This document shows positions 13,501 to 26,800 of a DNA stretch of 64,000 nt, in pieces. The notes under the pieces were generated by a model that saw only the letters and a list, made by a program, of their open reading frames with translations, ran no database searches and was not told the origin of the DNA. The DNA comes from Plasmodium coatneyi. Taxonomy: Eukaryota; Apicomplexa; Aconoidasida; Haemosporida; Plasmodiidae. The stretch is from the NCBI RefSeq assembly GCF_001680005.1, contig NC_033567.1, positions 4,278,001 to 4,342,000 of the forward strand, given 5' to 3'. The translations under genes and the position numbers were made by a program. The stretch's first letter is position 1; the number at the start of each line of letters is the position of its first letter.

Positions 13501-13886
13501 ATGTGTGGTCCTGATGCCACGGAGATGATTCTATCCCTGTGGCCTACCCCCATGAAGCTGAACGAGGCGCTAAATAAATATACCCACGATGGAATTCTGG
13601 CTGAGAAGATCAAGCGGATTTACCTCAAGGGTCGGGACCTTCTGGGCAAACGGCGTGTCAAATCCCCTGTCGATGCGAATGTAAGGCTGGAATGCTGTGA
13701 CCCCCGAAAGGGGTGGTGGTGGTGCTTCCACTTATGCTCATGCGCGTATTAGCGTGTGGGAACATTTTATGCGCACAGCCCGTTAACACGTATACACATA
13801 TACCTATCATATGTATGCTTTCCACCTGCACCTGTTCTTAGCTCATTGCACAGCTGAGGCAGCTCTATGCCCCGGACTCGATTTAG
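10522..13886 (+). CDS. MUS81: Crossover junction endonuclease MUS81
   Basis: Two exons, 10522-13680 and 13842-13886, joined in phase 0 through a GTAAGG donor and a TTCTTAG acceptor; 1067 aa. MUS81, with an EME1-type partner, cleaves 3' flaps and branched recombination or replication intermediates in the nucleus. The N-terminal helix-hairpin-helix includes MRYPLPIKNSLEAYKLKGVG (about residues 50-75). A winged-helix segment lies near residues 310-440. The ERCC4 nuclease has VIDNRD (714-719), LGD (749-751) and the catalytic ERKTLND (841-847), so the GD...ERKxxxD motif is intact. A C-terminal HhH lies near 990-1040. The second exon encodes LIAQLRQLYAPDSI, which resembles the SQLY-type ending of other MUS81 proteins. 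Reading through the donor instead gives a Trp-rich tail unlike the family. The middle (about 155-700) is a large charged, low-complexity insert. A further ~80-residue basic/acidic insert splits the nuclease between GD and ERK. Confidence 0.93.
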
Positions 13887-14515
13887 ACCACGAAGGGGAG
13901 GAACAAGAGGCGGAACAAAAGACGGAAGATGTAGCGCAGGAGAGGACCCCTTGGGTGGTTCCCCTTTAATATAGCCCTTCACCTGATTATCTGGAGCACC
14001 ACCTTTTCTACCTCCTTCCTGGGTGAGGCCACCCCTACTGCGATACCTTTTCGTACGGCCATTCGTTAATTTGTGAATCTGTCATTTTCAATTTATGAAT
14101 CTGTCAACTTTTCAATTTGCCATCTTGTCAATGTGTCATTTTGTCAATTTTTTTTTTTTTATTTTTCACTGTTAGAACGGTGGCATGGTAGTTTTGGTCT
14201 ACTCGCGCGGGAAAACGAAAAAAAAAAAAAGAGTAGTATATGGGAAAGGATCAGCAAAAGATAATGCAAAAAAAGTGGAAAAGACATAGCAAATGGGGGG
14301 CAAAAAAACAAACATCACGTGTGTGAAAGCGCTAAGGGGGATGACATTAACATAAACCCCTTATCACGCAGCGCGTAGCACACGATATACGGGTAACGCA
14401 GGTGGGGGCACAACTACAACAAAAATAATAACAAAAAAAAGGGACTCACACGGGTAGATATGCAAGACCCCTGCATATACCCTACACAAATTTTACGTAC
14501 ATATACGCATACTTT
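13887..14515. other. Convergent intergenic region (MUS81 / BRF1 3' ends)
   Basis: The two genes end towards each other here, so this must hold both 3' UTRs and polyadenylation sites. It contains a degenerate repeated theme (aatttgtgaatctgtca / aatttatgaatctgtca / atgtgtcattttgtcaa) at about 14070-14150, followed by a T-run at about 14150-14160. No gene is seen. Confidence 0.5.
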
Positions 14516-17154
14516 TCATGACGAAAAAAGGGACTTTAGTACATCATAATTCATTTTGGTTGACATGCTCTTGTCTGATTTTTCTAAAGCCATGATTACA
14601 GACTCTCCTGTTGTTTGTTCATCCGAAGGGTGGTCATTTTGTTGTTCTTCTTTTTTATTTTTTTTTTTACTCTTATCTGCAGCTACACGATCAGCATAGT
14701 GTGAAGCCCTTTTCTTCTTCTGTTTTTTAAGCTGCTTGTAGTACTGAGGAAAATAACTCCTCATCATATCATCCCATATGAGCATTTTTCGTTTTCTTTC
14801 CTTTTCAGATAAAATAATATTTTCAATTTCGCTATCGTAAAAGTCGGACAGCGATTCGTTGAATTGTTCAACAGATGCATCTGAGGAGACGTCTACGCCA
14901 TTGGGGGGTTGACTTTCCACTGTGTTTGAATTATTCTCGAAAAAATAATTAAAATCGGACAGGATACTACTAACATGGTTTACCTCCTCTTTGTGGATTC
15001 CATTTGGTTGTTTGATTAGCTTATTGTCCTTAGCATTAGTTGCATATTCTAGAACGTGCAGATCATCCACTTCGTTTAGGAGGTGGCTCAGTTCCGAGTT
15101 GAACGTTTCTTTAAGTGTGCTGCAGTAGGTCGTTTCTGGATCATTGTTTGGGCTGTCCAGCGCGTCATCCATCTCGGGATCATTAGCAAGTGCCTTCTTG
15201 GAGAGCGAATCGTTCCTACTATCATGATGTGAGGTAGATTTTGATACGTTTTGTTTCTCACCACTCACGGGGGATAAATTCCCATTTGCGCATGTACCAT
15301 TCGTGGATGTACCATTTGATGGTAGCAACTTTTCAGGACTAATCATGGGGGTGGTTAGGCAGGATTCCAAATCGGACAAGCGATTTATGCTGGCAATAGA
15401 TACAGTCGATTTGGTGGCCGGATTGTCGGTTAGGTCATTCTCCTTTTTAACATTCCTTTGGTTGTTACTGTGAGGAAATAGAAGTTTATCCCTTTCACTG
15501 CCCTCCCCCGAGTCGCTACCACCATATTGGGAATTATTCATACGCAAAGAAGAAACATTCACCTTTAGGATGCTGGACTGTTTCTCTACATCTATCGTGT
15601 TGATAATTTTTTTGGCTAGCTGATCTAAATCATTTCCCTCTGGATTCTCATTGCAGATTTCTTCTACGTTTATTCCGCTGTTCGTTAGGGTCTCTCCATC
15701 ATCCCCCGTTTGGCTTCCCCCAAGTGTACTTCCACTAGGGAGGCAGCTACTTATGGTGCTATTCAATTCGCTGACTTGGCCAATTCTACGTAAGCTACTA
15801 CCTCCATTTACACTGCTCTCCGTGGTGGTGGCGTCCTCCATACCGTTACAGGAAGAGCGACTATCCAGGAGAGTTAAATTATTGTAAGACAATACATTAT
15901 CGGGATCGTCTGCATCTCCTCCATTTGTGTTATTCATCGTGTTGCAGAGAGAAAAGGTGTCTTCGTTACAGTTCGGGGAATAGGTATCATTCGTTAGAAG
16001 TTGGTCTGAATCTTTTCCCGACTTGGCACTTGCAACAGTGCTGAAGATTTCGTCGCTATCACAAAGGGACACTGCTTTATTATTCCTAAGCATGTCCTCT
16101 CTAAGCTTCCTCTTATTAGAAGCAATGACACAAGGAGGTAGTGAATTGGAAGGCAGATCATTCAGACGAATTTTATCAAAGTCGGAGACCTTCATTTTAG
16201 CTGTACTAGTATTCTTAAATTCGGATAGTCGTTTAATAATAGTAGGGTTGGATATCCTCACTATATTGGCAATAGTATTTGAATGAACAAAAATGCCATG
16301 CATTCTTGTAGAGATTAACAGAGCGGCACCACATAACCCTGTGGGTCTCCTTCCGGTACAAATCCAATCCCTTGCCATGGCCTGAATAAGCTTTATCCCT
16401 GTGTAGGTAACTTTGTATATAGCACTCTTTAAATTTAGCTTATGTGCAAAGCGCTCTAAATATAGGGAAGGGTCTATATTAGGTACACTTATATGAAGTA
16501 ACCTTAACAATTTGAGAAAAGTTTTTCCTAATGGTTTGACAGGGGTCTGTAAAATATCACTAAAATCGATTAGCATTACAGGGGACTTTTCCCTTCTACA
16601 TATGGTATACAGACAGGACGCTGCAACGTATGAGTTGTTTCTACCCATGGTAAAGTTCCTTTGCAGAGCCATCAGGTAGATTCTCTGTGCTGCTTCTACG
16701 TGTTGGGTCGATAGATGCAAATGCTCTGCTATTTTCTGAATATTTATGTACCCCTTCTGCAAGGATAACTCTCTACTCTCACGCACTCCCCAGGAGAGGA
16801 TGAAGGATTTGTTCCCACTGGCGGGGACGAACTGTCCGACCTGAGGTGAGTAAAGAAGGGGGCAATATACCGAATGGGGATATGGACTGTGCCAATTGGG
16901 CATATCTAAGGGGATGATTTCAAATGACAATGGATTCACCACTTGCGGACGCTACATAGTGGCCACATTCTTACCATCGAAATAGCCCCATTGTTATTCT
17001 CGACGAACTCCAAAGATTCTACGATTTTGTTCTCCTCCAAGACAGAGCCGCATCTGAGGCAGATCACCTCCCCTTGTCCTTCGTTCGTCTCCACATCCGT
17101 GCTGCGGCAATTTTTACATACGACTTGATTCACTGAGGGGAAAAAGGGGGGCAA
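14516..17154 (-). CDS. BRF1: Transcription factor IIIB subunit BRF1
   Basis: Two exons on the minus strand: 16975-17154 and 14516-16840, joined in phase 0 across a 134-nt intron (donor G|GTAAGAATG, acceptor CACCTCAG); 834 aa. BRF1 bridges TFIIIC, TBP and RNA polymerase III at tRNA and 5S promoters. The N-terminal zinc ribbon has Cys13, Cys16, Cys32 and Cys35. The splice junction restores VGQFV, the BRF1-type sequence after the ribbon. Two cyclin folds follow (about residues 79-265), including RRPTGLCGAALLISTRMHG, which separates BRF1 from TFIIB. After a Ser/Asn-rich linker, the C-terminus carries the BRF1 TBP-binding block (KRKMLIWDDMM, then STKMNYDVLKSLF at the very end), resembling the terminal KINYSVL segment of animal BRF1. 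It converges with MUS81. The long linker is parasite-type low complexity. Confidence 0.93.
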
Positions 17155-20100
17155 AAAATAAAAAAAAAATGTGCATTATGTTGGGGATTCGTTCTATTTT
17201 CTACATAGCAAATCACGCCGTGGGCATCCCCCACGTGAAAACAAACATGCATATGCAACCTTCCATAAGTATATGTAAATGCACATTGGAATGGCTTTCC
17301 CCTTTTTTTGGCTTACTTTCACTGACGGGGATTCATGAGGTATAACATGGGTTGCTCGCAAAAGGGGGGCGGGCGATGGACGTTGCGTCGAGCAGCATAG
17401 ATCAGGCAGGGTAAAACACTACGCTGAGTGACCCTTCATCTAGAGGACAACTTCGTACGAAGGGCTTATCCCTATATGGGGCTGCCTCTAACAAATTGGA
17501 CGTACTTCTTCGTTCCAGGTACCTGTGCTCTGGAATGCGCGTTTTGTTTTTTCTGGCTGCGTTCGTTCAGCTCAACCTTTACTCGGCTTCCCCCCCTTAA
17601 GCTTCCACCTCGTCTTGCTTTGACTGACTATTCAAACTTGCTAAAAGTTCGCTACTCCATTCAGTCGTTCTTACAATCAGTAAGCGTTAAAAGAAAAAAA
17701 AAATTAAATTAAAAAAAGGAGCTTGAGGTGATATTTTTGAATAATTAAAATTTTGGTACAAGATAAAAAAGCTGGCCGTTTTTTTTTTAATACGTGCTAA
17801 AGTATACTACAAAGAAATAACAGGTTACCAAGGGAATGATTCATTTGGATAAAAAAAATTATATATATTATTTGTATACCATCTGTAGTACATGCAGCAT
17901 GTATATTTTTGCCTACCCGTACAAATTCTCGAACGCGCGGTAAGCGAAAAGCAGCGTGCCTTGACCGTTACTACCTCGAGGATGCTAATGAAGCGATGGA
18001 ACTAAGATGAAAATTTTTTTTTCTTTTTTAAGCACTGTGCTATAAACGTTGATCGAGAATAAAATATGCGCGTCGAGAAAATATATACTTTATATTAATT
18101 GGGGGAACTGTTCGCACTATTCCGTGTTCTCAGTTAAGCAGTTGGTGTTCACGCCTTCGCAGCTGTTTTGGCGAAAAAGTATACTGCGCCGTCACGGAGC
18201 CATGTTCGCATCCTGCGCTCATTGCCCGTGCCCTTGGTTTTAGCGTCCCCCAGCCCATGTTCATTTCTTTAATTTTCCCATTCGCTGGGTTTCGTCCGTG
18301 CACCGCATAGAAGCTGTAGGTTCTATGTTATATATATTTTTTGTATATTTTTTTTGTGCAATTAAGAACGTGCCGCATTTATGCGACCGTCACTGCGCTT
18401 CGTCCTCGCTGGCCACAAGTATGTATATACCTGTGATCGCCCCTGACCCATTTTCATTTAACGTCCATCTGGGGGGGAACCATCGAAAAAAAAAAAACGT
18501 TATATTTTGTAAACGTTGAAAAGAAGAAATTTTCCCACTTGGGAGAAACTGCACTTGTCATGTTTTCAAAAAAAAAAAAATATATTTTTCTAAAATTTTC
18601 CCTTTCTTTTTTTTTTTGGAAAGTAGAAGGAAAAAAAAAAACTAATTCGTCTATGACACCACAACGGGTACGTAAAAATAAAAAAAAAAGAAAAAGGGAA
18701 AATCTTATTTACACAAAAATTTCTTTAATTTTTATTAGGTTATTTTTCCAATTTGAGCACATAGGGGGAAGTGAAATTTCGCGACCCCATCGGTTGTTCG
18801 CAAAATAATCATTACAACTTCTGCGCGCAACCCTTTTGTGTGTCATATGTGGTCACATCCAAATGTTGAACGACCCGCATGCAGTGTCGTGAATTTACAT
18901 TAATCAAATGGTTCGTTGAATGGTCAGACAAAATATTTCTCCTCCACCAGGGGGAGAGCAAATGAGCATAGACAAAGTTCACTTGGGTGTGTCAAAAGAG
19001 CATCCATGGAAACGTCATACTAGTGGAATGCAAATAAATACACTGGCGAGGGGGGCTATTCTCCAAATGGATGGAAATACAAAAGAAAGGATGCCACGTG
19101 AATAAGTGCCTATTCGTACATGTACTTATATAAGTACATATTTATACCCCTCATCGTGTTAGCCACCTTCGCACGGGGAAAAGGAAAAACTCCCCCTGTA
19201 GTTGCGATCCTTACGTCATGGCAATGTTGTAGCTGGTCATATTATCTGCACAACCAGTTTCTGCATGGCAGCCAAATAGGTGAACATAGGTTACCCCAAA
19301 AATGCCGAACGGGTGAAGCATGTGAGGTGGATACATCACCCAATCTGTGCGAGTCACCAGCATGTGAATGGTTCCAAATGAAAAAAAAAAAAATAATCAC
19401 ATAGTGTTTGGACTTTCCATGTGAATACACACTGCTGCAATGCGTTGGTTCCCATGGAGCAGATGCGTCTAATGAAGGATGGGTAACATTTATAACCGCG
19501 GGGGGCAACGCGCCGTATAGCTAACCTTAATCTTTCCCCCTACCACCCAGTGAAGTGAAGAAAAATGGCGAAAACGCGCTCCCCCATTTGGTACATTACA
19601 AATTGTTCACAAGAATTGAAAAAGAGTTCCTTCACACGGGAAAGTAAAAAAAAAGAATGCCCCTTTTTTAATCCGTTTATAGCAATTAGCCGTTCATTTG
19701 GTGAGAGAACAAATTCCAGAGCGGCCGAACGCGCCGTTACGAGAAGGCGTTGGTCCGGCGGTGTTATTTCTGCAAGGACAAGCACACTCTTGTTTATAAA
19801 AGTAATAACTTTTGTGAGTCAACAAAACGATGAAAGTGCTTCCTCTTCTCCCCCCCCTGGGATGCACAAATTAGCTAATGTGTAACGAATTATAGCTCTG
19901 TTTGTATACCTGTTTGCATCATTTCTTTTAAAACATTCCCATCTCTCTGTATCGTTTTATATCATACGAGGGGCAGGAACAACAACGTAATAGGGAGAGT
20001 TTGTTTCGTTTTTACTCCTTTGTACCAAGCATGTGTCTGGTTTACGCCACGTAATGGCGAGCCTTTTTTTTTTTCATTCCAAATTTTTGAACCGTGCAAA

Positions 20101-20854
20101 TGGCAAAGCTCCTTAAGTGCAGAAATGAACACACTGATGTTTAAGTTTCCACTTTGCGCATTTCACTTTTTCTTCATAAAAAAGAAAGTGCTTCACCTTT
20201 TGATATGGACAACGTGAATGTACGCACACGTGGAGGGGGGAGAAGGGCTAATATGCTGTTTTACTTGAGAGAATTATTTTGGACACGAATTGACAAAGGG
20301 GTGATGGATAAGAAAAAAAAAAAAAAACACACTTTTTTACAATTGTGTAGCACTCATCACTGAATTTTAAGGACGTTTAACATTGCTAATGAGATAATCA
20401 CGTAAGCGTGTGCACATGATAGTGTGTATGTGCGTGCAAGTGAATATAGCAAAGGGGGGTGGCATAAGCATGTAAGTATAAAAATGTGATCATATAATTA
20501 TTTCCGTGCAAGTATGTCAAGGGAACACCTCAACAGGGAAAGTGCAGGAGAAAAAAAAACTCCCTATTTGATTAGGGCTCTATTTATTCGCCCCAAATGA
20601 GCTGAGAAGGGATACGATACGTGGTTCCCATTTTTTCTCTTACATTTGTGGTGCTAAAATATTTTATGTGTGTTATCCCTAAATGCACTGTTGCTGTGTG
20701 TGCTTACATTGTTTTTGCAATATTTTTACAATATTTTTGCAATACCGATTCGAAAAAAAAAAAAAAATTATTTCGATCCGTTTGTCACTGCTTATGCATG
20801 TGCAAAATGTGATGTGTGCATTGGCAATACTTTGTTCAATGTTTTTTTTTTTTT
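17155..20854. other. Intergenic region upstream of BRF1
   Basis: It should contain the BRF1 promoter and leader. Open frames here (for example 19565-19885 plus, 106 codons; 17428-17712 plus, 94 codons) have no recognisable domain or supporting splice sites, and I do not call them. Several A- and T-runs are present. No tRNA-like or rRNA-like sequence was noticed. Confidence 0.4.
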
Positions 20855-21520
20855 TTACTTCTTCTTTTTTATGGTTTTTTTTGGAACTGGTTTCTTCACC
20901 TTTTTTGTGGCGGATGGCTTTTCTTTTTTCGTCTTGATGACTTTTTCCTTCTTATTAATTCTGCAATGAAGGATAGCGCAAAAAAAGAAAAAAAAAAAGT
21001 GAGTGTTAATGTGGCTTATTAAAATGGCTTGCACAGGCAACTTTTCGGAATGCCCATCTTTGGAGGCACACATTGCAAATGTTTATATACACATGGTGCA
21101 TGTAACGTGGAAGAGTATTTATTTATGGATGGATGATTAATTTGCAAAGTTGTTTATGCGGGAGGGGAGCATGCGCAAATGGTTAGTTACACACACGGAA
21201 AAAAAAAAAAAAACAAATAAATAAAATAAAAGAAATAGCAGCATTGATGTATAAATAAAAGAATGGAAAGAAAAAAAAATTCCCACACTGGACTTGTGTG
21301 CAATCGTACACGTGAGTGGTGTAACAGTTGCACATTCACTAAGTCGCGTCGTGCTACGCCGTATGATCTATCATCTGTCATACAATTTTTTTGGTTTCAG
21401 AGGTTGTTTGCTTTGCACAGCTGACTTTCTCCTTGCAGGTTTTTCCTTAGTGGATTTCGTGACATTTTTAGTTGTTCCCTTTTTAGAAATTGCCTTTGCG
21501 CCTCCCTTTTTTGCAACCAT
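20855..21520 (-). CDS. Small lysine-rich basic protein (two exons)
   Basis: Not recognised. Exon 1 is 21384-21520, starting with ATG in the context AAAATGGTTGC. Exon 2 is 20855-20960. The intron (20961-21383) has a GTATGA donor and a TTCATTGCAG acceptor. The phases match (2 nt + 1 nt give Leu), so an 80-residue protein ends at TAA. It is dominated by Lys with Ala, Pro, Ser and Thr; examples are MVAKKGGAKAISKKG at the start and KKVKKPVPKKTIKKKK at the end. It has no hydrophobic segment. The composition resembles histone-H1 tails, HMG-like proteins or microtubule-binding basic peptides, so a DNA, RNA or tubulin ligand is plausible but not shown. Exon 1 alone could encode 49 aa by reading through the donor. 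Both exons keep the same unusual composition in one phase, which is the best evidence that the gene is real. Confidence 0.6.
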
Positions 21521-23877
21521 TTTCGAGAATTGATGAATCTCTGGTTAATCAATGTGAAGTTGCTAAGTTGTCGAATTTGCGCACACGCAGGGGGGGCGGA
21601 ACAACTGAACGGGGGTTAAACGAAAAATGAAGGAGGGAAAAACACTGCTACGCGAATGGTGGAAAATGCGTGAGAAATTAAGTGGAAATTCAGGTGGAAA
21701 ATGCGGTGGGGAAATCCTGAATAAAGGGCGCAAGGGAGGCACAAAAAAAAAAAAACGAAAAAATAATACGAGTAAAATGCGCCAATAAATATGGAAAAAA
21801 GGGAAAAAATAAGCAAACGTAAATTGCAACCTTAGGGGAACTTGGAAAAATGTTGAAATAATTCTTTTTTTTGAGAAAACCTTTTTTTTTTTTCCAAATT
21901 GGCTAAAAGCCTGTCAGCTATAAATGCGTAAATTTCAAATTGGGAAAAAAAAGAAGAAGAAATGGTGCAAAAAAATGGTACAAAAAAAATTGAACAAAAA
22001 AATGGCATAAAAAGAAAGCGTGAACAAAAGGGCAATATGCTGGATCTGCCAAAATTGCTCGATTGTCTACACTCAAAGGGGATAATTGTGCTTATTGAAA
22101 TTACCGTGGAAAATGCACTTTTCCTGTTCAGTTTGCACAAATTTTGTTTGGCCAAAGTTATTTCCGCATTTTCGTTTTTGGTTTTTCTTTCCTTTTGAGT
22201 TTCACTGTTCGTTCCATTGAGGGCTTACAGAATGGCTCTCATTCCATTGGTGTTTGATTTCCTCATTTGTTGGCACTTATCCTGGAACACGACAATTGGG
22301 TAGCGCGATAGTGCAACCATCCGATTTCCGGCCACGCCAGTCCATGGATAAAAATTATATTTTTTTTGTATCCTTACGAATACTCATATGCCACGTGCGC
22401 ATGCATATTGGTATTCCCATCGTTTGCTTACCACTAAGGCATATAGCAGTGCACAAGAGCTTACGCAGTGACAAACCTCTTTGCCCTAGAGCCATCTCCG
22501 CTTCGCTTCGGCAAGGTATACATGGCCCTGCACCCTCCCTAAGGAGTGCACTCACGGCATGGAAATATGACCCTTTATATATGTGCACATTTATGTAGTA
22601 TTTTTTTTTTTTTTTTTTTTTTTTTTTAGTCCCCCTATGAAAATAATGTATAAAGCGTGCCATACTATATGGTGTTTCCAGATTTTCCTACGTTTTAACG
22701 AACAGACATGCGCACTTGTGCCTCCAGGACAAAGGGCTTCTTTTTATTTATTCTTAAACATCAATGTTTATCATGCATGTTTATTTTCCTTTGTTTGATA
22801 ATTTTTATCTTCATATTTTTTCTCCTGCTTATTTTATCATTATTTTTTTTTTTTTCCCTGTTCAACCACTCACATCCCTGCGTTTATCATTCGGTACAAA
22901 TCCAGTCAGGCGGAGTTCCCCTGGCTTATTTTCCTCGTGCACTCAAAGAATATAAAGAAAAAAAATATATATATTTTAGCATTCCTATGCAGATCACTCA
23001 TTAATCGTACCTTTTTCACAAATAGGAAATTATTGAAAAGGAATATAATGGTCATGCGTGGAGTGTTCCTGAGTAAAAATATCTTTTCCGCAGTATGTCA
23101 TGTAAAAAATGAAAAAAGAAAGCAGATAATGCACTATCCCCTTAACGTACACAAACGAACCGACGTGACATGAAGGTGCTAACTTTACTTCCATGAGTGT
23201 CAAAGTTTCAAGGATTTCGCTCTGGTGCAGTAAGGTTGGCAATGCAATGAGACGTTTGCTTTGCATTTTTTTTTTCCCCACCCTTGTGTGTGCCTATTCC
23301 CCAAAGGCATAAAATCGCCTGTCGGGTCTTTAAAAATTGGAAAGCAGTTTTAAAACATTCTTTACCTGTTACATTTATTGCCACTACGGCTTTTTCACCT
23401 TTTATTTTTTTTATTGTTATTCCCTCATTAAAGAAGCAGCTATATAATAATTCGCATCAAATCTGCACACAAAAATATGAGTCAACTTGAAAAGGAAAAT
23501 AAGGGAAAAAAAAATTGCGCTCTGAAAATGGTAATGCTACGTAAAGGTAAAAAAGGAGGAACTAGGCTTCCCCCCGGGTGGCCAAAAAATTGAGGCACGC
23601 TTAAAATGGAGAGAAAATGAGCAGCCCAAAATTAATAAGCAAAAAATATGGGAAATTCAAATACAAACGGGGAAATATCACCGCGATTTAAAAAAAAAAA
23701 AAAAAAAAAAAAAAGCCAAACTCGCCCAAACAGCCAATTACAAAAAACAAGTTAATAAGAAGGAGAAAAAATTAATAACTGTAAAGGAAAAATATCGCAA
23801 ATGTATTTCCCATTTGGGCATGCGCCTCTCTGCTCATTCGCACACATGCCTGAAAAGGTTAAATCTTCAAAAGGGCC
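21521..23877. other. Intergenic region between the TOG gene 3' end and the lysine-rich gene
   Basis: Should hold the promoter of the lysine-rich gene and the 3' end of the TOG gene. It has A- and T-rich runs (T-run about 22600-22627, A-run about 23691-23714). No supported coding segment: the 114-codon plus frame at 22254 starts with TTG and shows nothing recognisable. Confidence 0.4.
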
Positions 23878-26800
23878 TCAACTGAATTTGATTTTCCCCA
23901 GCACGGTGTCGATTTCGCTTTCGGACGTTCGGTCCGTTAGGCCTTCGATCTGGCACGCGAAAGGGAAGAAAAGAAAATGTGCGCATAAAACAGGGCTAAG
24001 AGCAACAATGAGCAACAAATGAACGCACCAATGAATGAACATGTGATTAAATTCCCTATGTGCAGAATACCCTTTGGACTCACCTTCTTTATTTTATCCA
24101 CGGGAATGTGAAACTTGCTGCCGTTTTGCTTGATTGGACATATGCTGAATCGGGCAGAAGGAAAAGTTACACGCAACGTGAGTAGAGGTGAGAGAGGCCC
24201 CCATCGAGGATAGCAGTTGCATGCGCTTGTTAATATGTATACACACATTGGGGAGAGGGCGGACACATTCCCCACTTCAAATGCATTACTTGTCCAAAAC
24301 GACCAAGGCTACTCTGGCCGTGCACTTCATCTCCGCACTTCCCTCTGCGGTACACTAAAATGGGGAAATTTATTAAACTTGCATGAATGGCTCAGTTATA
24401 AGAGGAAAAAGACGTAGTAAAAAAAGTGCCCTCCGATGGAACACACGCATCCGTGAACATAAAGGCATTCACTCCCATGGGCGAAAAGCTTATGACGCGC
24501 CTCGAAAGCCAACCTCCACAAGGGCCTCTATCAGTTTGTTAATTTCCTTAAACTTGGAAATGTTATCCTCAAATTTTATTATGACCGCGATTAGGCACTT
24601 GAGGCATATCAGGTTGTAGGTCTTTTGCTTCCTGCGGGGGGAAGGGGTACACACACACATGCACATATACACAGTTTGTTTGGAGTGAAACATACGTAAC
24701 CAAAGGGCCGAGTGCGCCCAATTAGTTCTTTGGCCGAGTGGGCCACGATGCGCGCACGCCTTTTCTGTTGCTATTCCCCCAATTTATCCTTACGAGGTAA
24801 TTATCTTCACAAAGTGCAAAATAAGCTTGCTCTCCGTGCACGAGTTACATATAGAAAGAAGCGCATTATTCGCAGCGCTGCTCAGAAAATCCGTGGACGT
24901 CTGGTGGGCCTTTTTTAAACAAGGGAGGATAACATCGTCCAAAGTACAATCCATTCTTTTCTTCCCAATGGAGTAAAACTCGGACAAACATAGTAACGCA
25001 TTTTTGGACACACAAGATCGGGGACTATTTAAAAGCTCAATGATAGACCTCGTTATTTTTCTTAACTCTTTTGCATGATTATCAAAAAATAATTTATGAT
25101 AAAATTTAAAAATTTTTCTTAAGTTAATTAAATTTTCTATTTGCTTTGTCCATTCCTGATCTTTGGTGATTTGTAGCAGTTTCATAACCATATCGTGGAT
25201 GGTCTCTGTGTTCACTTCGAATTCAAAGTCGGTAATATCCTCATACGTGAGGTACGTCACCGCTTTATCATTTTTTATCTTTGAGCTGACATTTAAATTT
25301 TTCGGTATACTTTTATTGGTGATCTTATTTGGTGTGTGATTTCGCGAAACGCTACTTGCTTCTTTCTCGTGGGGAACTGACCTTTCAGGCACTTTTAAGT
25401 TAGGCGCTATGCTCTTTTCGTTAGTTACATGGCTAATATTTGTCTTTACATTAGCGGGTTTTTGCAAATGTATGGCACTTCGGTTAGAAATGTGAAGAAC
25501 AGACTGGGCCGGTTCGTCCTTCTGTGTAATTTTTATTTCCTTCCTGGAGGTTGTTGCTTCATATGCATCCACTTGGGGGTTGATTCGATTGGCACCGTTT
25601 CTTCCAAACTGACTCGCGGGAACCTCTTCCTTGGTGTGGTCTTCTTCAAGCATCTTTTTTTCACCATGTCTTTCTCTCTTGTAAATCACGCACTGGTCGT
25701 CCATATGTTGCGTCTTTTTAAGAGCGTCACGTGTAGATCCTTTCCGCTGGTCAACGCATCCCTCGATCTGGTTGTTCCTCTCACTCGCCTCATACGCATC
25801 GTTCGTTTCATCCATGTTCGCACTCCCCCCCCGCATGGCATAACTATAACTGTCAAACAAATTATCCCTACACGTAAGACCACTTTTTTTAAACGCAAGT
25901 TCGCCCATTGAATTGGGGATTGCCTTATTTTTCCTTTCACCTATTTGGCTACTCAATTTGTCACATACGACAGTTTCATCGTTCCAATGGGACGTTGCCC
26001 CTTTGGGGAAGTAACCATTGTTTAGGGTCTCTTTCGCGGACCTATTATTTGGGGTGATAATTTTTTTCTCTTCCCCTTCGTACTGGAATGCTCTATTTGG
26101 TTGATTAGTCCTATCCCCCTTTTTCAGGTCAACAAATGGTGCGATTTTTTGTCCATTCAAGTAATGGTTACATCTTACCACAGCGTCCTTCCCACCAGAT
26201 ATCTCCTCATTCGATCTGTGCACATTTTGATTATTCTCGTTCGAGTCATCCGTTTGGCTTGCATGCAGATCGTTGTAATTCCGTCTCGGTTTAATCATCA
26301 AGTGCCTTTCTTGCATTTTCCCTTGGGTAGAGTTATTTAAAGGATGTATACTTTCCTTTAAAGAGATACCTATTTTGGCTTCATCTCTGGCTGTCTTGAG
26401 CTTTGTTTCAACATAGTTATCTTCATTTCGGACTTCTCCCTCGTGGTTGTCACTGGCGATCGATACCTTTGGCGCTTTTGGACACGCGGGGTTACTCTTC
26501 TTCAGTAGGGTCAGCTGGTACCGTTGCTGCGGGGCGGTTAGCAAAGGTGTCAGTGAAAGAAATAAACTTCCATGGTGAGAAGCATAACTCCGTGTGGGGA
26601 CTCCTCTACCAGAGGTTCACCCCTCGCACGGAAATGTGTGTGCGAAAAGGGGGGAAGGTAAGAATAAGTTTGGCAAAAAGAAGAAAAAAAAACGAACAGA
26701 TGAACAAACAGACGAAAAAACAGGCGAACGGACAAACTTACAATTTCGTTCAGGGGGGACTCTAGGCTAAGTTCACCGGGGGTGCCAACATTTTGGTAAC

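Noticed and set aside
19565..19885. 106-codon plus-strand frame with an ATG
   Set aside because: No domain, composition like the surrounding spacer, an 81-codon frame on the opposite strand, and no splice or context support.
22254..22598. 114-codon plus-strand frame
   Set aside because: Starts at TTG, no recognisable feature, overlaps a 102-codon antisense frame.
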